NCBI GenBank assembly: GCA_017992175.1
Contig: JAGOPD010000010.1
Coordinates: forward strand, 1-40,846
Direction: 5' to 3'
From: Candidatus Saccharicenans sp.
GTDB taxonomy: Bacteria; Acidobacteriota; Aminicenantia; Aminicenantales; Saccharicenantaceae
Length of the DNA: 40,846 bases
Notes under the pieces: model-generated
What the model saw: only the letters and a program-made list of their open reading frames with translations
Database searches by the model: none
Told to the model about the DNA's origin: nothing
Position numbers and translations under genes: made by a program
In this document: positions 23,416-30,757 of the stretch, in pieces
How positions within the stretch are numbered: the stretch's first letter is position 1
Layout: each line of letters opens with the position of its first letter

Positions 23416-24390
23416 ATGCCAGCCAGAAAAAAAGAGAAAAAGAGCCAGTTTCGGACCGGTTATGTAGCTTTGGTTGGAAGACCAAATAGCGGCAAATCAA
23501 CCCTGCTTAATACCCTGATCGGCCAGAAAATTGCCATCGTCTCCAATAAGCCTCAGACCACCAGAATCAGTTTGCTGGGGATTAAGACTACCAGCCGGGG
23601 TCAGATTATTTTTGTTGATAATCCCGGTATTCACAAGCCTTTGCATCTGATGAACAGAAGAATGATGAATTATGTCTATTCTTCGCTGGAAACAGCTGAT
23701 CTCATTCTGCTCCTGATCGAAGCCAATAAAAAATTTGGCCAGGGCGACCGATATGTCCTCGAAATCTTGAAAAAGGTCAAGACGCCGGTTTTTCTGTTGA
23801 TCAACAAGATTGACCTGGTCAAAAAGGATAGACTATTGCCGGTCATTGATAAATACAAAGATCTTTTCCCTTTTCGGGAAATAATTCCCATCTCGGCTCT
23901 CAAGGGAGATAATCTCGACCTCCTGGAAAACTTAATCTATGACTATTTACCGCAAGCTGAAAAAATATACTCGGACGAAGAGATAACCGATCAATCAGAA
24001 AGATTCCTGCTGTCAGAAATAATCAGAGAGAAAATTTTGAATCTGGTGGAAGAAGAATTGCCCTATACCACCGCGGTGGTCATCCGCTCGATTGAGCGGC
24101 CTCAGGCGGCGGACAGCTCTCCAGAGGGGGAAGAGGGTTCGAGAACCAGCTCTTCCGCTGGTCAGCCCCTGACCAGGATCAAAGCCGATATCCTGGTCGA
24201 AAGGGAAAATCACAAGGGTATTATTATCGGGCGCCAGGGCGGAATGATCAAGACCATCGGCACCCAGGCTCGAAAAGAGATAGAAGACATTCTGGAAAGC
24301 CGGGTCTTCCTCGAGTTAAGCGTCAGAGTAAGAGAAAAATGGCGTGATTCGGAAGAAGTCCTTGACCTGATTGAAGAACAAAAAGAATAA
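23416..24390 (+). CDS. era: Ribosome-assembly GTPase Era with an insertion in the KH domain
   Basis: Era binds the 3' end of 16S rRNA and guides 30S assembly. The GTPase motifs are GRPNSGKST (G1, about 21-29), DNPG (G3) and NKID (G4, about 130-133). The KH domain follows, with IIIGRQGGMIKTIG as its RNA-binding loop. At 324 residues it is longer than the usual 300 or so. The surplus is a Ser/Gly/Glu-rich stretch (about residues 229-253) between two strands of the KH domain, encoded by hairpin-rich DNA. AAGGAG in the corC end serves its ATG. It is the last gene of the phoH cluster. Confidence 0.94.
   Translation: MPARKKEKKSQFRTGYVALVGRPNSGKSTLLNTLIGQKIAIVSNKPQTTRISLLGIKTTSRGQIIFVDNPGIHKPLHLMNRRMMNYVYSSLETADLILLLIEANKKFGQGDRYVLEILKKVKTPVFLLINKIDLVKKDRLLPVIDKYKDLFPFREIIPISALKGDNLDLLENLIYDYLPQAEKIYSDEEITDQSERFLLSEIIREKILNLVEEELPYTTAVVIRSIERPQAADSSPEGEEGSRTSSSAGQPLTRIKADILVERENHKGIIIGRQGGMIKTIGTQARKEIEDILESRVFLELSVRVREKWRDSEEVLDLIEEQKE
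24130..24176. repeat. Two adjacent inverted repeats inside era
   Basis: The first (24130-24155) pairs GAAGAGGGTTC with GAACC-AG-CTCTTC, with a two-base bulge. The second (24158-24176) is a perfect 8-bp repeat, CTGGTCAG and CTGACCAG, around CCC. Both lie within the in-frame insertion of the Era KH domain and could mark a small palindromic element. Confidence 0.6.
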
Positions 24391-24448
24391 AGCTAAATTA
24401 ATACGGTCAAAGTAAAAGCCAGGAACGGTCGATCTTAACTCCTGCTTA

Positions 24449-24477
24449 TTGACAACTTTCTTGTTTGATGAGAAAAT
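24449..24477 (+). promoter_or_regulatory. tRNA-His promoter
   Basis: A perfect TTGACA (24449-24454) is followed after 17 bases by GAAAAT (24472-24477, 4 of 6). Transcription would start about 8 bases before the mature tRNA. The remaining spacer between era and the tRNA shows no terminator. Confidence 0.55.
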
Positions 24478-24492
24478 TCTAATCCTTCCGGT

Positions 24493-24569
24493 GGTGAGTG
24501 TAGCTCAACGGTTAGAGCACTGGACTGTGGATCCAGTGGTTGGGGGTTCGATTCCCCTCACTCACCCCA
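24493..24569 (+). tRNA. tRNA-His (anticodon GTG)
   Basis: A full cloverleaf can be folded. The acceptor GTGAGTG (24494-24500) pairs with CACTCAC (24559-24565). The anticodon stem CTGGA/TCCAG encloses the loop CTGTGGA with anticodon GTG. The T arm GGGGG/CCCCT holds TTCGATT. The extra G at -1 (24493) opposite C73 (24566), specific to histidine tRNA, is encoded, and the 3' CCA (24567-24569) is encoded as well. Confidence 0.97.
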
Positions 24570-24659
24570 GTTCCCATCTACTGAAGCGATTTTTCTTTCC
24601 TGTCCTTTCCTGCCGGTGATGATTTGAAGATGTCCGTGGCTTGGTTATAAGCCAACAGG

Positions 24660-25298
24660 TCAAAAGCCTAAACCTAATAGAACAGCCAGGCCTTTGTTTT
24701 TTATGGATTCACCTTCAAAGCCCGAGGTGGCAATATTGGTCAACCCAAGATGATAACGGCCTTCGACTGATAATTTAAACTTCTTGATTTTAGTTTCTAT
24801 TCCGGCCCCCATGGTCAGGCCGATTTCGGTTTTTTTGTACATATCTTTTAGATCAATTGATTCGCCCTGACCGCCGGCCGCCGGGTTGAGAATAGCTTTA
24901 GCTCTGGTCAGAAAGCCAAAAGAAGGACCAGCCAGAATGACCGGCTTCACCGGCCCGATTTTAACCACCTTCCATTTCAGAAGGAGAAGTCCTTCGAGAT
25001 AATCAAACTGGTACCGGGCCCGGTAAGGGAGATCATCAAGATAAAGATCAAATTTCGTTCCATAAGGCGCATAGAGAATTTCTGGCTGGATAGCTAAAGG
25101 CCCCACATCAAACGAAACAAAGATCCCGCCCGTAAAGCTGAAGCGGTTCTTAAACTGAGGCAAATCAGGCATGGCCGGACTGACCTTGAGGCTGGTCAGA
25201 TTAAACCCGCTTTTAAGGCCAACTGTCATCCCGGCCAGACCACCCGCCAGAGCCAGGATTAAAAAATTGGCCAGAGCCAGAGTCAAGATTTTTTTCAT
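24660..25298 (-). CDS. Outer-membrane beta-barrel protein
   Basis: This 212-residue protein starts with a classic signal peptide (MKKILTLALANFLILALAGG, cleavage near residue 22) and then resembles the PorT-like/OmpX-like beta-barrel family. It has alternating short strands, an early GLKSGFNLTSLKV segment, GRYHLGLTNI near the end, and a final aromatic residue in LLGLGF as expected for barrel insertion. Its specific role is unknown; such small barrels are often described as porin-family or adhesin-like proteins. A GGAGG-rich ribosome site precedes the ATG. It lies downstream of the phosphoesterase lipoprotein gene on the same strand, separated by 135 bases in which I see no clear promoter or terminator. 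Confidence 0.75.
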   Translation of the reverse strand: MKKILTLALANFLILALAGGLAGMTVGLKSGFNLTSLKVSPAMPDLPQFKNRFSFTGGIFVSFDVGPLAIQPEILYAPYGTKFDLYLDDLPYRARYQFDYLEGLLLLKWKVVKIGPVKPVILAGPSFGFLTRAKAILNPAAGGQGESIDLKDMYKKTEIGLTMGAGIETKIKKFKLSVEGRYHLGLTNIATSGFEGESIKNKGLAVLLGLGF

Positions 25299-25433
25299 AC
25301 TGCCCTCCCTCTTCCTCAGGCTGGCCTGAAGCTATTTTTCTTCCAGTTGATTTAATCTTAAACTATTTTGAGCTTGATTGCCACCCAAATCCGTCAATTC
25401 AGGTTGTCCAAGTTGGCCGCGCCTCTCCCCTTT

Positions 25434-28133
25434 TCAGTCATCATCTGCCTGTTCCAAGCTCACTGCCCAATCCGGATAAGGAAGATCAGGCCCCTTGACT
25501 GAATGCCAGATGATTTTATTCAGGACAGTTTCCGGACAAGCATCTATTATTTTGAAATTTAACCGGGCAGAAACCAGGGCATTTTTTTTAAGCAGTTGAT
25601 TCTGGATGTCCTCCGGCCGGGGATTGAGCTCATCCAGCGGAACCCGGTTGGCTACAGGCATAAACGGCCGGAAATCAGCCTGGCTGGTAAAGCAGTCAAA
25701 CATTGGACTGGCCGCCGCATCAAACTGATTCATCGGCGGCAGGCCGAGAATCTGTTCAATTGTCCGGAGGAGGCTGGTGGTATTGTAATTAGTCTTAATA
25801 ACTTCTCCTCTTTTGACATAGGGGCCGGCTAAATAAGCCGTCGTCCGGTAACCACTGACATGATCAAAGCCATTTTGAGGGTCGTCTTCAATGGCCATAA
25901 TAACCATTTCGCGCCAGAAACTGCTGTGGCTTAAAGCCTCAACAATCTGACCGAAAGCCAGATCATTATCAGCCACGGCCGCTCTGGGCGTCGGCCAGCC
26001 AGCTCTGGTCCCGCTGGTATGGTCTCCTGGCAGGCAAACAAGGACGAGCGACGGCATTTCGCCTTTTTCCTCCCATTTCTTTATCTGGTTTTTGATATAT
26101 CTGGCTCTCCAGACATCGGGCACGTCCAGGTTCCAGCCGACATAATCACGGGAGGTAAAGGCTTCAATCGAGGGCAGGCTGGGTTTACTGCCTATGACCA
26201 CTTCCCCTTTTTCGTAGAGGTATTCTTCCCAGAAATCCTTCCAGCCGGGCGCCCCGGCCCGGGCCGGATCTTTCCAGCCACAGTCCGGTCCGGTAAATTC
26301 ACCAAAATTCCAGATGGTCAGCCCGTGCCTCCGGCCATTATCCCAGATAAAACCGGTCGGGGCATAGGCTAAGGCGTCAACTTCATCTTCTCCCATGCCA
26401 TCAGGGTAACTGCGTGGCCAGCTGGCAAAAGATTTTTCGAGATAATCAGTCCCGAAGGCCGTCGTTGACCACTGGTGCCCGTCGGCACTTAGAATTCCGC
26501 TGCAGTAGGTATTGTCCAGCAGAACAAATTCCCTGACCAATTTATGCTGATTGGGCGTAACCTCTTCACCGAAGAGGCACAGGGAAGGATTGCCGTTGCC
26601 TTCTCCGACATCGCCCAGAATCTGATCATAGCTTCTGTTTTCTTTAATGATATAAACCACGTGTTTAATTAAAGAAGGTTCGCCAACTCTTTCCGGTACC
26701 GGCACCGGTCTCACTCCGGTCCGCGGTTTTTTTAAAGCCTCTTTGATTCTTTCCCGGTGAAAACCGGCCAGAACCCGTGAAGTCAATGACTTTAATTGTT
26801 TTTTGGCTGGCGGTTTAAAAACTGAGACTGAACCAGTGTACTGGTGGCTGTTAAACCCGGTCATCCCGGTCTTTTCATCGGTCTGCGGGCGGTCAGCCAG
26901 CCCTTTAATATTGGCTACCCAGAGCTGACCGCGCTGGTTGTCCCAGGCTACGGCCCCAGGAAACCAGCCAGCGGGAATCAGGCCAGCCAGGCTGGATTTT
27001 TTCTTCCCCGGTCTAAAATCAACCACCGCCACTGCATTCTGGGTGCCATTGGCAACATAGAGCCGCCGGCCATCAGGCGAAAAGCAGAGGGCGTTGGGTG
27101 AAGCCCCGAATAAATCAGCCGGGCTTCTTTTAACCCAGATGGTCTCAACCACCTGATCCCTGGCCGTATCTATGACACTCAGGTTATCAGCAGCAGCATT
27201 GGCACAGACTAAATATTTCCGGTCAGGAGACAGGGCCAGATCAGAAGCATGTAATCCGGTTATGATTTCTTTGACCATCTGACCGGAGGTCAGATCAATG
27301 ACAGAAACTGAACCTTCACAGGCAACAAATTTTTCCTGATCAACTTTAACCGCAGTCCCGCGGCCGGCCGGGCCAACCGTATCTCCCGGGCCAGGGCGCC
27401 CGCCGCCCCAGTTGCTGACATAAGCTTTTGGCCCGAGGAGAACAACCTCATAAGGAGCCACACCAACCGGCATCTGCCTTAAAGTTTGGCCGCTTTCAGC
27501 CTCAATTTCAAGCAGGGTATTGGATAGATTGCCGCCAACATAGAGCTTCTGGCCGTCCTGACTGAGAGCCAAGCCAGCTGGAATTTCTTCTTTCCTTCCG
27601 GGAGCACCGGCCGGTGGCAGAATGATAGTCTTAAATGGCTTGACCAGGCCATTCTGGTCAACCGAAAAAACCTTGATACTGCCGTTAACATTGCTGAGAT
27701 AAATATAACGTCCATCAGGAGAGAAAATCAGGCCATTATAGCTCAGCTGACCCCTTTTATCAGGTTCAGGTATATTGGCCGAGGTCACTCCCGCCGGAGG
27801 TTCAGTTTGTTCTTCTGCCGGTAAATTTACTTTTTGCCTGATTTTTAAATCGTCCGGATCAATGATAACCAGCTCACTGGTTTTGCCAGAGACCGCCAAC
27901 AGCCGGCCATCGGGAGAAATGGCCAGTGCCTGAGGCCTCAGAGACGGCAACGGCAGGTATGAGCCATAAGGAGAAACGGTTTGATTAACTGGCATGACCT
28001 GACCCTCGTCTGTTATTTCACCGACTTTTTCGTCCGAGATAGCCGGTTCTTCCGCCCGCTGACAGGCCATCGCCAGTAAACCCAGGCTCAAAACCAGGAC
28101 GGCTAAGTTCCCGAGGCAAGGTTTTGGTTTCAT
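25434..28133 (-). CDS. Lipoprotein with YncE-like beta-propeller and phosphoesterase domains
   Basis: This protein of about 899 residues is predicted to be secreted and lipid-anchored (lipobox LLAMAC near residue 24). A YVTN/YncE-type beta-propeller covers about residues 55-435, with repeats such as AISPDGRLLAVSG and FSPDGRYIYLSN. A phosphoesterase (phospholipase C/acid-phosphatase-like) domain runs from about 480 to 810. Its landmarks are IIKENRSYDQI, the DGHQWS segment, LPGDHTSGT and the late metal motif EDDPQNGFDHVSGYR. The same fusion is known in other soil and sediment bacteria, but its substrate is not established. I prefer the ATG at 28133 because GGAG lies 6 bases ahead; an ATG at 28139 directly abuts that site. 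Confidence 0.83.
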   Translation of the reverse strand: MKPKPCLGNLAVLVLSLGLLAMACQRAEEPAISDEKVGEITDEGQVMPVNQTVSPYGSYLPLPSLRPQALAISPDGRLLAVSGKTSELVIIDPDDLKIRQKVNLPAEEQTEPPAGVTSANIPEPDKRGQLSYNGLIFSPDGRYIYLSNVNGSIKVFSVDQNGLVKPFKTIILPPAGAPGRKEEIPAGLALSQDGQKLYVGGNLSNTLLEIEAESGQTLRQMPVGVAPYEVVLLGPKAYVSNWGGGRPGPGDTVGPAGRGTAVKVDQEKFVACEGSVSVIDLTSGQMVKEIITGLHASDLALSPDRKYLVCANAAADNLSVIDTARDQVVETIWVKRSPADLFGASPNALCFSPDGRRLYVANGTQNAVAVVDFRPGKKKSSLAGLIPAGWFPGAVAWDNQRGQLWVANIKGLADRPQTDEKTGMTGFNSHQYTGSVSVFKPPAKKQLKSLTSRVLAGFHRERIKEALKKPRTGVRPVPVPERVGEPSLIKHVVYIIKENRSYDQILGDVGEGNGNPSLCLFGEEVTPNQHKLVREFVLLDNTYCSGILSADGHQWSTTAFGTDYLEKSFASWPRSYPDGMGEDEVDALAYAPTGFIWDNGRRHGLTIWNFGEFTGPDCGWKDPARAGAPGWKDFWEEYLYEKGEVVIGSKPSLPSIEAFTSRDYVGWNLDVPDVWRARYIKNQIKKWEEKGEMPSLVLVCLPGDHTSGTRAGWPTPRAAVADNDLAFGQIVEALSHSSFWREMVIMAIEDDPQNGFDHVSGYRTTAYLAGPYVKRGEVIKTNYNTTSLLRTIEQILGLPPMNQFDAAASPMFDCFTSQADFRPFMPVANRVPLDELNPRPEDIQNQLLKKNALVSARLNFKIIDACPETVLNKIIWHSVKGPDLPYPDWAVSLEQADDD

Positions 28134-28165
28134 CACCATCTCCAGATCTTATAAAGTTCTTCCCT

Positions 28166-28194
28166 ATCCTATAAAAGGCTCAACATGGCGTCAA
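28166..28194 (-). promoter_or_regulatory. Promoter of the propeller/phosphoesterase gene
   Basis: On the minus strand TTGACG (28194-28189) and TAGGAT (28171-28166) are 17 bases apart, matching 5 of 6 and 4 of 6 positions, with a leader of about 26 bases. The rest of this 200-base divergent spacer shows no convincing promoter for the plus-strand gene. Confidence 0.45.
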
Positions 28195-28340
28195 CCACAG
28201 TTTTTTAACCGGTCGGTCAGGAAGAATTTGGAACAATTCTCGTCACAATTATCTTGGCAGAAATTTAGAGGTTCTTTTGAGCCAGACTTTATAGATTGCA
28301 TTTAGCTTTACCCTTCATCCAAGGCTCTGAAAGGCTGGAT

Positions 28341-30653
28341 ATGGTGGCCATCAGAAGAAAAAGATCAAAATTCTATCCTTACCTAAAATTCTACCTTTCT
28401 CTGCAGGTCAAGCTGGCCTTCCTCCTGGGGCTGGTATTTTTTATCGCTATGGGCAATTCCGCCCTGGCCCGGGGGCAAGAGACCGCCTCTTCCGGGCCAG
28501 TTTCCATTCGCTACAATCTTGAACCAGGTCAAGTTATGACCTACTTGCAGAACCTTGATTTTCAGATTACCTTAGTGGACAATCCGGCTGCTAAATTCAG
28601 AGTGAGTCTGGTCTGGCTGGTCAAGACAGCCGTTACCAGCCGGGAGGGAGACAGGACAAATCTTGTTACTCAGTACAACTTGAAGAGTAAAGACATTTAT
28701 GGAAAAAAGGAGCTGGAAGCAATCCTGGGCCAGGAGGAAGCCAGAAATATTCTTCTCCCCTATGAGCAGGCCAGCCCGGTTTATATCTGGAATTTTTCCA
28801 CTAATGACCGGGGAAAAATCCTTGACGGCTCATATAATTTTATTCAATCGTTTTCTTTCGTTAATAATTCCATATCTCAAATCTTCGAACTGCCAGAAGG
28901 CCAGCTGGAAAACGGCCAGGTCTATGAGGTTGAGGGAGAAGCCGGAGTTAAGGTCAATTTTCTGGGTGAAACGAGCCGGCCGCCCTATGATCTTTACTAC
29001 TTTACCGGCCTCCATCCGGCCGGCCTGATCATTTATCTGATAAATAAGCAACTGGGGGTTCCCGATAAGCTGGAGTACACCGTCCACTATTCAGCCGCTG
29101 GCCAGAACCGGGAAGAAAAGTTCAGCCTCCTCCTGGCCGGTGTTCAGAAAAATCAATTAACCGAACTCTATAAAGACCCGGAAATCAAAGTGGCGGTGCT
29201 TAAAGCGGCTTTAACTGATAACAACCTGCCCATCTCGACCGACCTTGTTCAGGAGCTGCTCGAATCAAAAGACACCGAGCTTGAAATTCTGGCTGCTTCG
29301 GCCTGCGCTCTGAGAGGCCTGCCACCCGGCCTTAATCTTAAACCTTACCTCAAGACCAAAAAGCCGGAAGTCAGGTTTAACCTGGCCAAAGCCCTCTATC
29401 TCTATGGCGGAGATAGTGGCCCCATGCAGGAGCTGCTGACCAGCTCAGACAGCTATCTGAAGGACCGGGCTCAGGCTTTCCTCCATAAAAGCAATTATGT
29501 TCTGGCTGATGAAGACCGCCAGCTTTACTCCACCCTCAGAGACTGGTTTTATAATTCTGGCCAGGAAATACCGCCTGAACTCAAAAATCTCCCGGTAGAA
29601 AAGCTGCGCCATCTGGTTAGTTTCTTAAAACCTGATGGCCAGAGGCAAAATGGCTTCTTTAAATTCTTTTTGTCCGATTCAGATGAAGACCGGAAGAGGC
29701 CCTATTATCTTTATCTCCCGGATGATTATGATCCGGCCGAAAATTTTCCGCTGATTATCTATCTCGGCATGGGAGAAGGGCGGGGGGATCTGTCGCTCCT
29801 TTCTTTTTATAACGCCCTTAAACTGGACAACCATCTCTCCAGGTATATTCTTCTTGTTCCTCAGGCTTTCGGCCGCTGGTGGGATAAAGAGGTAGAAACA
29901 GCGGTCAAAAGGACCTGGCGGCAGGTGTTCAATTCTTACAGTCTGGATACCAACCGGATCTATTTAGCCGGCAGTTCCAATGGCGGGATAGGAACAATTT
30001 ATTATGCGACTTCTTTTCCTGACCGCTTGGCGGCCCTGGCCGAGAATATGGGTTTCCCGATGTTAAAGCCAAACAACTTTGATCTCAATTCAGATTTGAG
30101 CAAACTGGGCAATTTATTGAACAGTGAAGTTTTGATGACCCATGGCCTGGCCGATGACAATATTACTCCAGAAGGGGATAAAAAGGCTTATGACTATTTG
30201 AAAAAGAATGATATTGAAGTCTATTTTAAAACTTTCAAGGAAAAAAAACATAACATTGACCCGGCCGATATTATCCACCTGATTACCGGCATTTTTGACC
30301 GGAGTGTCCGTAATCCCTTTCCGGCCAGGATCAAAATGATCCTGACCGATCCCCCGTATCTACAAAGTTACTGGATCAAAGTCACCGATTACGAAAGCCT
30401 GCCAGCCGAAGTTGAGGCTGAGGTCAAGCATAATGACATCAACCTGGTCACCAAAAATATTAAAGGCCTGAGACTTTACCTGGACGAAACTCTAATTGAT
30501 TTAACTCAACCAGTAAAAATAATTATCAATGGCCAGACAGGATTCCAGGGCTGGCTGGAGCCGAGCCCGGACAGCTTGTTCCTTTCGCTTAGAGAAAAAG
30601 ACGATCCAGCCATGGGCTCCTGTGCCATTCTTGATCTGGCCATGCCTGATTGA
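28341..30653 (+). CDS. Secreted multi-domain protein with alpha/beta-hydrolase (esterase-like) domain
   Basis: The likely product has 770 residues, from the ATG at 28341 with AAAGG ahead; a TTG at 28296 would lengthen it without support. A hydrophobic export segment (about 20-40) ends near ALARG. The N-terminal region (about 45-265) is rich in beta strands and not recognised. Helical HEAT-like sequence follows (about 275-380). An esterase domain begins at YYLYLPDDYDP. Its nucleophile elbow is GSSNG (S546), the acid is probably in HGLADDN, and the base in KKHN. A C-terminal beta domain ending QGWLEPSPDSLFLSL resembles the tail seen on polyhydroxybutyrate-depolymerase-like esterases. It is divergent from the phosphoesterase gene. 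The substrate is unknown. Confidence 0.68.
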   Translation: MVAIRRKRSKFYPYLKFYLSLQVKLAFLLGLVFFIAMGNSALARGQETASSGPVSIRYNLEPGQVMTYLQNLDFQITLVDNPAAKFRVSLVWLVKTAVTSREGDRTNLVTQYNLKSKDIYGKKELEAILGQEEARNILLPYEQASPVYIWNFSTNDRGKILDGSYNFIQSFSFVNNSISQIFELPEGQLENGQVYEVEGEAGVKVNFLGETSRPPYDLYYFTGLHPAGLIIYLINKQLGVPDKLEYTVHYSAAGQNREEKFSLLLAGVQKNQLTELYKDPEIKVAVLKAALTDNNLPISTDLVQELLESKDTELEILAASACALRGLPPGLNLKPYLKTKKPEVRFNLAKALYLYGGDSGPMQELLTSSDSYLKDRAQAFLHKSNYVLADEDRQLYSTLRDWFYNSGQEIPPELKNLPVEKLRHLVSFLKPDGQRQNGFFKFFLSDSDEDRKRPYYLYLPDDYDPAENFPLIIYLGMGEGRGDLSLLSFYNALKLDNHLSRYILLVPQAFGRWWDKEVETAVKRTWRQVFNSYSLDTNRIYLAGSSNGGIGTIYYATSFPDRLAALAENMGFPMLKPNNFDLNSDLSKLGNLLNSEVLMTHGLADDNITPEGDKKAYDYLKKNDIEVYFKTFKEKKHNIDPADIIHLITGIFDRSVRNPFPARIKMILTDPPYLQSYWIKVTDYESLPAEVEAEVKHNDINLVTKNIKGLRLYLDETLIDLTQPVKIIINGQTGFQGWLEPSPDSLFLSLREKDDPAMGSCAILDLAMPD

Positions 30654-30719
30654 TCCGGCTCCCGGCTTCTGTCTGGTTTCAGATTAATTTCCTTTTTCTT
30701 CCCTTCTTATGCTATAAGC

Positions 30720-30751
30720 TATAATCTTAGACATACTAAAAGATTCAGGAG
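30720..30751 (+). promoter_or_regulatory. -10 box and ribosome site of the alpha-galactosidase-like gene
   Basis: A perfect TATAAT (30720-30725) lies 33 bases before the ATG. No good -35 box is found 16-18 bases upstream. AGGAG (30747-30751) is 6 bases from the ATG at 30758, which decides that start over the GTG at 30755. Confidence 0.45.
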
Positions 30752-30757
30752 TTCGTG

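Noticed and set aside
30654..30719. Terminator after the esterase-like gene
   Set aside because: CCGGCTCCCGGCTT followed by pyrimidines is a direct repeat and does not fold into a stem, so I do not call it.
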